Below the pieces are notes generated by a model. The model did not search any database, was not told the origin of the DNA, and worked only from the letters and a program-made list of their open reading frames with translations. Positions 25,946-33,128 of a stretch of DNA of 64,000 nucleotides are shown in pieces. The stretch's first letter is position 1, and every line of letters begins with the position of its first letter. Both the position numbers and the translations under genes were made by a program. Source of the DNA: Fibrobacter succinogenes (lineage in GTDB: Bacteria > Fibrobacterota > Fibrobacteria > Fibrobacterales > Fibrobacteraceae). The stretch lies in contig CACWPM010000009.1 of assembly GCA_902762795.1 (NCBI GenBank), positions 62,001-126,000 of the forward strand, read 5' to 3'.

Positions 25946-27036
25946 CTCTTCAAAAATGCAGGTTTCTTCTTTGGCTTTTGTTCCGGTTCTTTTTCTGGCG
26001 GGTAGAGAAGTCCGAAACGCAGCCCTGCCGTACTGATCTTGAACGTTTCTACACGGAGCTTTTCGAGGAGCGAACGCAACCAGAACAAACCGCAAATGAT
26101 AACTTCGTGACGTCCGTTTCCAAGTCCCGGGAGCATCGCGCGGAGTTCTTTCGAAAGGTTTGTAATGCGCGTGGTGACCGCTTCGAGGTCGGCGAGACTC
26201 ATTTCGAGACCTTCGATCGCTTTGTAGTCGAATGTTTGACTGTTCAAGAAAACCATCGCGAGCGCAGTGCCTGTACCACCGATAAGGTAGACGGGCTTTT
26301 TTGTCATGCCTTTGAACGAGATATCCTTGAACGTTTCCTTGATAAACTTCTTGTATTCCGGGCCGGGGATTGGCCCCATCGCCTTGAACATCTTGAGCGC
26401 GCCAACGGGTATCGAAAAAGTCGTTTCGCCGTTGCTGAGTTCCGTGGAACCGCCGCCAATGTCAATCGTGACGTTGCCTGTACCGTGCCATTCCTTGACG
26501 GAACGGTAGGTGAGTTTGCCCTCTTCTTCGCCTGTGATGACTCGCGGCTTGACCCACACTGCTTTTTCGACGGCTTCTATGACTTCGTCCGGATTTTCGG
26601 CGTTGCGCATGGCTTCAGTCATCGCGACCGCCTTGAGGTCGGCGCCGAGGGCGTGCAAGTCCATGCGGAACTTTGTCATAATGTTGACGAGTTCCTGGAT
26701 GCGTTCGGGAGTGATTTTACTGTGTTCGTAAATGTCTTCACCGAGGCGGCAAACTTCGACCTTCTGGAGTTTCGGAACGAGAATCTTGCGCGGAATTGCG
26801 GGCGCTTCAGTTTTTGCAGATGGTCCGGTTTCTGTACGGGACGTTTCGGTGACAGGAGCGGGCGTTTCAGAATCTGCGGGCGTCTCGACTTTTTCGGTAT
26901 TCGCGGATTCAGTGGACTCTTCGGCAGGCTTTTCAGACTCTGCCGGAACTATGGCAGGTGCGTCTTCGAATGCCGCGATTAGCAAAATACAACTGTGACT
27001 TCCGATGTCAATTGTCGCCTGAAGTTTATTTTCCAC
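25942..27036 (-). CDS. Ppx/GppA-family exopolyphosphatase with a disordered insertion
   Basis: 364 residues. The actin-like fold is recognisable: phosphate loop 1 TIDIGSHSCILLIAAF, then DLHALGADLKAVAMTEAMRNAEN, ITGEEEGKLTYRSV, phosphate loop 2 VTIDIGGGSTEL and VYLIGGTGTALAMV. Such enzymes cleave polyphosphate or pppGpp. The odd feature is residues about 26-82, a Pro/Glu/Thr/Ser-rich stretch inserted in the first subdomain between the strand ending AAFED and the strand KLQKVEVCRLGED; the family normally has a short turn there. A Lys/Pro-rich tail ends the protein. The start overlaps the upstream small gene by 11 bp. Confidence 0.85.
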   Translation of the reverse strand: MENKLQATIDIGSHSCILLIAAFEDAPAIVPAESEKPAEESTESANTEKVETPADSETPAPVTETSRTETGPSAKTEAPAIPRKILVPKLQKVEVCRLGEDIYEHSKITPERIQELVNIMTKFRMDLHALGADLKAVAMTEAMRNAENPDEVIEAVEKAVWVKPRVITGEEEGKLTYRSVKEWHGTGNVTIDIGGGSTELSNGETTFSIPVGALKMFKAMGPIPGPEYKKFIKETFKDISFKGMTKKPVYLIGGTGTALAMVFLNSQTFDYKAIEGLEMSLADLEAVTTRITNLSKELRAMLPGLGNGRHEVIICGLFWLRSLLEKLRVETFKISTAGLRFGLLYPPEKEPEQKPKKKPAFLKS

Positions 27037-27382
27037 TTTGCGCCTCGTCCGTTTTTTCTTCTTGCTGATTCATTTTTTTCAGCATGATGTTCTTCATCTT
27101 TTCTGCAAGGGCGCCTGGATTTGTGAGAAACTGCTTGGCGTGTGCAATAGCTTCCTCCACAACAGATTCCGGGTATTTGGAACTCCATGCGGCGACTATG
27201 TCGCCCGTGGTGCTTCCGAGTGGTTTCTTTTCGCGGATTTCCTGGCCCATCTTGAGAGCAAGCAAAAGTCCGAGCTCGAATGCTTTCGGTTCTGTTTCGG
27301 CTTCGATCATCTTTTCGATGCGGGCGATGCGTTCTTCGTAAGGAATATTCTGCGAATGGGTCAAATCTTTTTCTGAAATCAT
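27026..27382 (-). CDS. Small hypothetical protein coupled to the Ppx gene
   Basis: 118 residues from the ATG at 27382 (MISEKDLTHSQNIPYEER); a longer frame to 27418 would add an unlikely hydrophobic leader. The protein is charged and helical (ERIARIEKMIEAETEPKAFE, ALAEKMKNIMLKKMNQQEE). No family is recognised. It overlaps the Ppx start by 11 bp, so the two are probably translated together and may work together. Confidence 0.65.
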   Translation of the reverse strand: MISEKDLTHSQNIPYEERIARIEKMIEAETEPKAFELGLLLALKMGQEIREKKPLGSTTGDIVAAWSSKYPESVVEEAIAHAKQFLTNPGALAEKMKNIMLKKMNQQEEKTDEAQSGK

Positions 27383-27580
27383 GCTTATAAAAATAGTAAA
27401 GGTGAGGCTTGGCGCCAAAGGATATTATTGTTACAAAGGGTTTGTGGAATAGTCTTCCGCCGTTAAATTATTATCTCAAAGTGGGTAACAGTCTCGTTTT
27501 TGCTGGCGAAATGTTTGTAATTGTTGTTATGGAATTTTTTGGATAGACGAAATGGTAAACGGAGGGCGGACCGCCAATAT

Positions 27581-27609
27581 AAAAAAAGACCCGCAGAGGT
27601 CTGCGGGCC
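27581..27609 (-). terminator. Intrinsic terminator of the histone-like gene
   Basis: CCCGCAG (27590-27596) and CTGCGGG (27601-27607) form a 7-bp stem with a 4-nt loop. On the minus strand the stem is followed by seven T residues (A7 at 27581-27587). Confidence 0.88.
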
Positions 27610-27633
27610 AAAATCGTTGGGTCAAAAAGAAGA

Positions 27634-27951
27634 TTACTTCTTGGCTGCAGCTGGCTTCTTAGCAGCGGCCGGCTTCTTAGCAGCGGCTGGCTTCTTAGCA
27701 GCAGCAGGCTTCTTTGCGGCGGCCGGCTTCTTAGCAGCGGCCGGCTTCTTAGCAGCGGCTGGCTTCTTAGCAGCGGCCGGCTTCTTAGCAGCGGCTGGCT
27801 TCTTAGCAGCGGCCGGCTTCTTTGCGGCAGCTGGCTTCTTAGCAGCAGCAGGCTTTTTGGCGGCGGCCGGCTTCTTAGCAGCAGCAGGCTTTTTAGCGGC
27901 GGCGGGCTTTTTTGCAGCAGTGGGTTTCTTTGCAACAGTTTTTGTAGCCAT
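27634..27951 (-). CDS. Histone H1-like Lys/Ala/Pro-repeat DNA-binding protein
   Basis: 105 residues: a 15-residue head (MATKTVAKKPTAAKK) followed by exactly 15 copies of PAAAKK. This is the composition of the bacterial H1-like proteins, highly basic and unstructured, that coat or compact DNA. The perfect protein repeat is encoded by 18-bp units that differ mainly at synonymous positions (GCG, GCA, GCC and GCT for Ala). AAGGAAG lies 7 nt before the ATG and there is a good promoter at 27992-28020. It is a monocistronic gene with its own terminator, which suggests high expression. Confidence 0.85.
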   Translation of the reverse strand: MATKTVAKKPTAAKKPAAAKKPAAAKKPAAAKKPAAAKKPAAAKKPAAAKKPAAAKKPAAAKKPAAAKKPAAAKKPAAAKKPAAAKKPAAAKKPAAAKKPAAAKK

Positions 27952-27991
27952 TTTTTTCTTCCTTTTATGTTATTTATTTGTTGATATCTGA

Positions 27992-28020
27992 AAAATAACT
28001 TCTTTTTAACAAATAATCAA
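27992..28020 (-). promoter_or_regulatory. Candidate sigma70-type promoter of the histone-like gene
   Basis: On the minus strand TTGATT (28020-28015) and TATTTT (27997-27992) are separated by 17 bp, about 40 bp upstream of the ATG. The surroundings (27952-28105) are extremely AT-rich with several A/T tracts that could act as an UP element. Confidence 0.55.
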
Positions 28021-28099
28021 CACTTATTTTAAATTTTTTTGAATTTTTTTTGAAAAAATTTTGTAAAGAAATGTACTTACAAAGATAATTTTAGAGTAA

Positions 28100-28127
28100 A
28101 GTAAAATCGACTTCCTAAGAAGTCGAT
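28100..28127 (-). terminator. Intrinsic terminator after panB
   Basis: ATCGACTTC (28106-28114) pairs with GAAGTCGAT (28119-28127) over a 4-nt loop. On the minus strand it is followed by TTTTAC. It lies about 60 bp past the panB stop. Confidence 0.7.
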
Positions 28128-28185
28128 CTTGTAAAGAATAAAATTCGTTATTTTGTCTTAAATACGCAGCTCGTGTACGTTTAAA

Positions 28186-28929
28186 TCATTCTCTTGCGTT
28201 CACACTTTCGATGTATTTCTTAACTCCTTGAACACCAACGGAATACATATCTACGAACTTTGTCGCGAACGGCGGAATTTTGTTCGGATGCATGCCGAGA
28301 GCATCGTGCATCACGAGAACATGACCGTCTGTGAACTTGCCTCCACCGATGCCAATGGTGGGAATGCTGATTTCGTCGGTGATTTTTTTGCCGAGTTCTT
28401 CGGGAATGTGCTCGAGAACGGTTTCGAAGCAAAGTCCTTCTACAAACTTGGCCGCTTCTTCAATGGCGCGAGCTTCTTCTTCGGTGCGGCCTTTCTGCTT
28501 GAAGTTTTCTGCGGTCTGCGGTAAAAGTCCAAGATGCCCGCAGACGGGAATTCCTTTTTCGTGCAAGAATTCGAGAACGCCAGCGGGTGTGCCTTCAATT
28601 TTTACGCTAGAGGCTCCCACATCCATGAGACGGCGGGCGTTGTCGTAAGCGGTTTGCGGATCTTTGTCGCTCAAGTAGGGCATGTCGGCGACTACGTGAG
28701 TGTTTGGGGCGCCACGGCAGACGGCTGCTGTGAAGATGAGCATTTCGGTCATGCCGATTTCACGCGTGCTCTTGTAACCGAGCATTGTGTTTGCAAGGCT
28801 ATCGCCTACGAGAATCTGGTCAATTCCGGCGGCTTCTGCAATGTTTGCGAAAGCGAAGTCGTAGGCGGTAATCATGGAAATCATTTCGTGCTTGGATTTT
28901 TTTGCTTTGATATCTTCTGGTGTTAACAT
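28186..28929 (-). CDS. panB: 3-methyl-2-oxobutanoate hydroxymethyltransferase
   Basis: 247 residues, near the usual length. PanB adds a hydroxymethyl group from methylenetetrahydrofolate to ketoisovalerate in pantothenate and coenzyme A synthesis. Seen: MITAYDFAFANIAEAAGIDQILVGDSLANTM (metal-binding Asp), VVADMPYLS, ASSVKIEGTPAG, PVCGHLGLLPQTA and the catalytic region GIGGGKFTDGHVLVMHDALG. panC and panD are not in the window. It is flanked by its own terminator, so it is probably monocistronic. Confidence 0.95.
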   Translation of the reverse strand: MLTPEDIKAKKSKHEMISMITAYDFAFANIAEAAGIDQILVGDSLANTMLGYKSTREIGMTEMLIFTAAVCRGAPNTHVVADMPYLSDKDPQTAYDNARRLMDVGASSVKIEGTPAGVLEFLHEKGIPVCGHLGLLPQTAENFKQKGRTEEEARAIEEAAKFVEGLCFETVLEHIPEELGKKITDEISIPTIGIGGGKFTDGHVLVMHDALGMHPNKIPPFATKFVDMYSVGVQGVKKYIESVNARE

Positions 28930-28984
28930 GATGACCTCTTCACTTAAACTTTTTAACTACGGGCAAATATACAAATAGTGTAAA

Positions 28985-29090
28985 GTTATGGCTAATAGAT
29001 AAGCAGTAGGCGGTAGGAAGTAGACTGTAGTGATTCTTGAAAAAAGTCATTCTCGACTGAGCGTAGCGAAGGAGGGAATCCATACATTGC
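28985..29090. repeat. TAG-heptad tract and GTCATTCTCGA repeat
   Basis: TAG recurs every 7 bp from about 29000 to 29025 (GCAG TAG, GCGG TAG, GAAG TAG, ACTG TAG). This is followed at 29046 by a GTCATTCTCGACTGAGCG block of the second dispersed family. Confidence 0.65.
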
Positions 29091-29096
29091 TAATAT

Positions 29097-29855
29097 TTAA
29101 GGACGCTCGAACAGTTTTCTCGTTTCGTTCAAGAACTTGATAGAATGAATTTCTTTCAAGAATCCGATGTGATGGCGCAAGTAAGTGAGGAGTGCGTTCT
29201 CGGTGAATTCGGGGTGCTCGATTTTGTCGCCTGTTTGTAGCGCCCAAAGCCCATTGAGCGTTTCTAATCGTGCGCGCGGGTGTTCGACACCGAGGCATGC
29301 TTGGCATACAAATCCGCCTGTTTCAGGGAAGAAGTCAGCAGCGGGCTTTTCGAGGATGTGACCGCAGCGGCAACAAGTGGTGAGGTCGAGATTGTACCCC
29401 CACATGTCGCAAGTATCTAAAAGCCAACGTGCAAAAATATTGGACTTGTGGGTGGGCGCATTTGCAGAACCGCCGCTGGTTTCGTCGAATTCGCTGATGG
29501 CTTGTTCCAGGCGCGCAAATTCTTCTTGCAGGGGGACGCCCTGTGGTGCGTAACGCAAAATCATTTCGGTCATGACCTGCGCTTTCGCGAGGCTTAGCAA
29601 ATCGTTACGCAAATTCTTGCGCCAGTCTAAAAGCGTTGCTTCCTTGATGAATTGCAAATCGGAATTCGGATTCTGATGAAAAACGATTTCACACAAAGCG
29701 AGCGGATCAAGAGCCCCCCGGAACGGAGATTCCTTTTTCTTGCCGCCCTTCACGATAAACGAAATAATTCCGCAAACTTCCGTTAGTGCCTTGATGATAA
29801 AGCTAGAATCGCTGTACGGAAAGCGATGCAGAACTATGGCACGAGTCTTGATCAT
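29097..29855 (-). CDS. recO: DNA repair protein RecO
   Basis: 252 residues. RecO loads RecA onto SSB-coated DNA together with RecF and RecR. The N-terminal OB fold (TRAIVLHRFPYSDSSFIIKALTEVCGIISFIVKGGKK) is followed by a helical domain and a zinc finger (CCRCGHI...GGFVCQACLG). The C-terminus includes LLTYLRHHIGFLKEIHS. Just 3 bp upstream of the ATG begins the AGACTAG heptad tract, so any ribosome binding site would lie inside the repeat. Confidence 0.92.
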   Translation of the reverse strand: MIKTRAIVLHRFPYSDSSFIIKALTEVCGIISFIVKGGKKKESPFRGALDPLALCEIVFHQNPNSDLQFIKEATLLDWRKNLRNDLLSLAKAQVMTEMILRYAPQGVPLQEEFARLEQAISEFDETSGGSANAPTHKSNIFARWLLDTCDMWGYNLDLTTCCRCGHILEKPAADFFPETGGFVCQACLGVEHPRARLETLNGLWALQTGDKIEHPEFTENALLTYLRHHIGFLKEIHSIKFLNETRKLFERP

Positions 29856-29858
29856 ATT

Positions 29859-29987
29859 AGACTAGAGACGAAAGACGAGAGACTAGAGAAATGTAATCGC
29901 GGTTACGCCGCCTTATATTGATGCGCGAAGCGCCTTTATAATCTCTCGTCACTCGTCTATAGGCTCGTAGAGCCGTTCTTTCGTCTA
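29859..29987. repeat. Composite heptad repeat, second copy of the AGACGAAAG / CTTTCGTCT element
   Basis: Four 7-bp units (AGACTAG, AGACGAA, AGACGAG, AGACTAG) fill 29859-29886. AGACGAAAG (29866-29874) is reverse complementary to CTTTCGTCT (29978-29986). The centre has GCGGTTACGCCGC and GGCTCGTAGAGCC, matching the plan of 24902-25080. The right end supplies the TAG stop of the HIT gene. Confidence 0.85.
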
Positions 29988-30341
29988 TTTCACTGGGAAC
30001 GGAGGCCAGCCCATCGCCTGTCCGCCGACAACGTGCAGGTGGATGTGGAACACGGTCTGACCGGCATCAGCCTTGCAGTTGAACACAAAGCGGGCACCGC
30101 CTTCTTCGAGACCGAGGTCCTTCGCGATAAGCTGTGCGCGGTAGAGCATCTTGCCCACGAGTTCGCAATCTTCCGGCTTCATGTCCATGATGGTTGCAAT
30201 GTGGCGCTTGGGGACGACCAAAAAGTGTACCGGTGCCTGCGGGGCGATGTCGTAGAAGGCGAACACATCGTCGTCTTCGTAGATTTTCTTGGAAGGGATT
30301 TCACCCTTGATGATTTTGCAGAAAAGACAATTTTCACTCAT
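29985..30341 (-). CDS. HIT-family nucleotide hydrolase
   Basis: 118 residues from the ATG at 30341 (MSENCLFCKIIKGEIPSKKI), the standard HIT start; an upstream in-frame ATG at 30395 adds an 18-residue leader that the family lacks. The catalytic histidine triad is HIHLHVVGG, with AGQTVF before it and MGWPPF at the end. HIT proteins of this HinT/PKCI type cleave purine nucleotide phosphoramidates or acyl-adenylates. It lies 25 bp behind the membrane-protein trio and may be in the same operon. Confidence 0.92.
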   Translation of the reverse strand: MSENCLFCKIIKGEIPSKKIYEDDDVFAFYDIAPQAPVHFLVVPKRHIATIMDMKPEDCELVGKMLYRAQLIAKDLGLEEGGARFVFNCKADAGQTVFHIHLHVVGGQAMGWPPFPVK

Positions 30342-30366
30342 AGTATTATAAATAGTAGTAAAAGTT

Positions 30367-31176
30367 TTAGGGGTTATCTTGTGGGATTTCGTCATTCTCC
30401 GCAGGAGAGCCGTTTATTTCTGGATTTATTTCTTTGTCAGGATTGGTTGCTTTTATGTTGCCGATATTCAATTGGGCGATTGCTTTCTCATTCAATATAG
30501 GCTGTTGGACCAAGTTCATGTATATGAGCAGGATGATTATTGCAAATATGTCGAAAGCGACTTTGAAAATAAAGAAATATGGTATAACGGGAAAAAAGAG
30601 TGTTAATAAAACAAATACTACCATATAGCTGCTTGCTCCTAATGTGCACAAAAGCAATATTAACAGGATGCCTAGTCCTAGTAACAGAGGTGATACAGGT
30701 GTGGTTGTTGGAATTGATGTGGTGTCGATACCATGCGCGTCAAGGACTTCTTTTTGGTGCGTGAGAATGTCTTTGAAGATGAAGCATGTCAAAAGCTGGC
30801 CGATGCCAAGGAGTAGTGAGCAAGCAACGGCAATCTTGGGTGAAAAACGGGTTCCTGTAAATTTGCGAAGATTGCTCAAAATATGGTAAAGCCACACACA
30901 ATAAATAGCTAATGACGAAATCAGCACGAAAAAAACGAACAGAGAATGGATCGGATATGCTACAAAGAATAGGCCTAACAAAAAGTTTGATCCAAAACAG
31001 TATCCGATGATGAACAAGAAAAATAAGAGTATCTCCGTCTTGATAATTACAGGAATGAATTTTTTTACCCTGCCGATTCGTTTTTCTCCACGCAGGACAT
31101 TCTCCTGAATTCCTTTGTCGAAAAATTCCTGCGACTGGATTTCGTCGTTGACGGATTCGGTCTCTTCGCAATTCAT
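30367..31176 (-). CDS. Membrane protein of a three-gene paralogous set (no zinc ribbon)
   Basis: 269 residues. An acidic N-terminus (MNCEETESVNDEIQSQEFF) replaces the zinc ribbon of its two neighbours. About six hydrophobic segments follow. The shared core is visible: RFSPKIAVACSLLLGIGQLLTCFIFKDILTHQKEVLDAHG matches the neighbours' FSPD.AV..P..G...YFIFRDLLA.QKE pattern in order and spacing. The acidic tail ends EIPQDNP. The start overlaps the previous gene's stop by 4 bp. The family is unknown to me. Confidence 0.7.
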   Translation of the reverse strand: MNCEETESVNDEIQSQEFFDKGIQENVLRGEKRIGRVKKFIPVIIKTEILLFFLFIIGYCFGSNFLLGLFFVAYPIHSLFVFFVLISSLAIYCVWLYHILSNLRKFTGTRFSPKIAVACSLLLGIGQLLTCFIFKDILTHQKEVLDAHGIDTTSIPTTTPVSPLLLGLGILLILLLCTLGASSYMVVFVLLTLFFPVIPYFFIFKVAFDIFAIIILLIYMNLVQQPILNEKAIAQLNIGNIKATNPDKEINPEINGSPAENDEIPQDNP

Positions 31177-32183
31177 GCTGGCCTCTGCGGGTTATCGGGA
31201 GTGTCGTGGTCTAGTTCGTTGTTTGGTTCGTCGCTGGCTGGGGAGTTTTTGCACAGTTCGCTGCTGGCTGCGGTGTTGCAGGGTGCGTCGGCAGACGGGG
31301 CGTCTGGGGTGCTGCTGGAAGCGTCGGGAAAATCGCTGGAAGTGTCGGCTGTCGGGGAAGTCGCTGTCGTCAATGAACGGAGCGTGCTTACGTTCGCGGT
31401 GACGGTACGTATGATTTTGATGTAACTAGCGAAAAGGATGATGCTAGAAAATACGCTGGCAAACCACACGATTGGAAGCCACTCTTTGAGAATGCAGATA
31501 GACAATAATCCTGACTGCATCACAAAGCCGGATACGGAAATTACGGGGAGCAGCCAATCAGGAAGGTTCCTGCAGTCTTGATGATTCCTTTCAAGCACTT
31601 CTTTTTGCTGGGCGAGCAGATCCCTGAAAATAAAATATTGAAAGACAGGACCAATAACGGGAATTATTGTGCGGATGACTGCTACATCAGGTGAAAACCG
31701 CATTTTCGAGAAATGACTTTGTTCTGTTTCGGAAAAATGAAGCCAACCGCAGTAGTGATAGACGCACTTGCATAAGGAAATAACTAGAAAGATGCATGAA
31801 GCAAAAGTGGCTAGGGCAATGACTGGCCATAACATGACTAACACCGGGCTTAGTGCTGATATGTAGAGAGGGACGAGCCAAACCCAAAAACCGACAATTA
31901 TGCCCAGTAAGTTTATGTCTAAGGGACCATTTGTTGATTTCCAATATATGGCGGTTATGGGTAAAATAATCATGACGAGGCTGGTGAAAAAGAATGCCTT
32001 GAGCCAATATATCGCCTGATCGCCACGTACTTCGCATTCCGTGAGGGGTGCTGCTTCCTCCGGGTCGGTTCCGTCTGCCGGGTTTGTGCCCGAAGAATCG
32101 ACTTTGCTGTCGTTCGGTGCGTCACACCACAGGCACTTCGGCATGTCGTCTTCGTATTCCCTTCCGCATTTCTTGCAAATCAT
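31173..32183 (-). CDS. Zinc-ribbon membrane protein, second of the paralogous trio
   Basis: 336 residues. The N-terminal zinc ribbon is MICKKCGREYEDDMPKCLWC (CxxC...CxxC). Membrane helices follow, with the core motif FSPDVAVIRTIIPVIGPVFQYFIF then RDLLAQQKEVLE and a last helix ending SYIKIIRTVTANVSTLRSL. The Ser/Pro/Asp/Ala-rich tail has a 40-residue expansion compared with its neighbour but ends with the same DTPDNPQRPA. Both ends overlap the adjacent genes by 4 bp (ATGA), so the three are translationally coupled. Confidence 0.72.
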   Translation of the reverse strand: MICKKCGREYEDDMPKCLWCDAPNDSKVDSSGTNPADGTDPEEAAPLTECEVRGDQAIYWLKAFFFTSLVMIILPITAIYWKSTNGPLDINLLGIIVGFWVWLVPLYISALSPVLVMLWPVIALATFASCIFLVISLCKCVYHYCGWLHFSETEQSHFSKMRFSPDVAVIRTIIPVIGPVFQYFIFRDLLAQQKEVLERNHQDCRNLPDWLLPVISVSGFVMQSGLLSICILKEWLPIVWFASVFSSIILFASYIKIIRTVTANVSTLRSLTTATSPTADTSSDFPDASSSTPDAPSADAPCNTAASSELCKNSPASDEPNNELDHDTPDNPQRPA

Positions 32184-33040
32184 GCTGGCCTCTGCGGGTT
32201 ATCGGGAGTGTCGCTGGAAGTGTCGGCTGTCGGGGAAGCCGCTGTCGTCAATGAACGGAGTGTGCTCATGTTCGCGGTGATGACGCGTATGATTTTGATA
32301 TAGCAGGCTATGAGGATGTAGCTCAAGAATACGCTTGTAACCCACATGCCAAAGTTAATTATCACAAAAAAGCCGATGTGAACAAAGGTGCCGAATATAG
32401 GAATTGCCCAAAGATTCAAGTTCGATATTTTTTTGTACTCTAGAGATTTGTCGTCAATAGTTTCTTTTTGCAAAGCAAGCAAATCCCTAAAAATAAAATA
32501 GTGTACAAACGGAAATACAAAAGGAATTAGTCCAGAAAATGCTGTGGCGTCAGGTGAAATTCTAGTCTTGGAAAAATGACGCTGCGCTTTTACGGCGGAA
32601 TAAACCCATGAGCAACATTTAATAACACAAATGCAGAAAACGATGGATAGCAGAACATCCAACAAACAACTGAAAATGAGCGGCTGGATGCTGAATTTGA
32701 GAGTCACTATAGACATAACAGGTAAGAGCCAGCTGAAAAGAATTGCTCCCGCAATGTATGCGAACCCCATTTGGCTAATAGTGAATTGGAGACCTCCAAA
32801 ATCTTTATAAAGAAGATTAGATGAGATAAAAACGATAAGCCAGATAAGATTTACAATAAAAAAGAACTTGAGCCAGAAAATTGCTTTTTTACTGCAAACT
32901 TCGCATTCCAGGAGAGCCGATTCGGCCGTTTCTTTTTCTTGTGCTTCTGTCGGTCGAACCGGGCTTTCATTCGGTGCGTCACACCACAGGCACTTCGGCA
33001 TGTCGTCGTCGTATTCCCTTCCGCACTTCTTGCAAATCAT
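32180..33040 (-). CDS. Zinc-ribbon membrane protein, first of the paralogous trio
   Basis: 286 residues from the ATG at 33040, chosen because the zinc ribbon MICKKCGREYDDDMPKCLWC then starts the protein exactly as in the next gene (the longer frame begins at 33073). Helices include FWLKFFFIVNLIWLIVFISS, and the shared core is RISPDATAFSGLIPFVFPFVHYFIF then RDLLALQKET. The C-terminus TANMSTLRSLTTAASPTADTSSDTPDNPQRPA is nearly identical to that of its neighbour at the DNA level, a sign of recent duplication or gene conversion. Confidence 0.72.
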   Translation of the reverse strand: MICKKCGREYDDDMPKCLWCDAPNESPVRPTEAQEKETAESALLECEVCSKKAIFWLKFFFIVNLIWLIVFISSNLLYKDFGGLQFTISQMGFAYIAGAILFSWLLPVMSIVTLKFSIQPLIFSCLLDVLLSIVFCICVIKCCSWVYSAVKAQRHFSKTRISPDATAFSGLIPFVFPFVHYFIFRDLLALQKETIDDKSLEYKKISNLNLWAIPIFGTFVHIGFFVIINFGMWVTSVFLSYILIACYIKIIRVITANMSTLRSLTTAASPTADTSSDTPDNPQRPA

Positions 33041-33128
33041 GGTTTTTCCGTCAGAACAAACTCTACTGGTCAAGTTAGAAATTAAAATGTAGATTACTTC
33101 TGCTCATTATAAAATTTGAGGGGATTTG

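Noticed and set aside
25978-26982. 334-residue open frame on the plus strand
   Set aside because: Antisense to the Ppx/GppA gene; no signal or motif.
27634-27951. Possible CRISPR-like array, because of the regular 18-bp units
   Set aside because: The units are contiguous coding repeats without spacers.
27521-27991. Plus-strand frame with FLAAAG repeats
   Set aside because: It is the complement of the PAAAKK repeat gene; the minus strand has the ribosome binding site, promoter and terminator.
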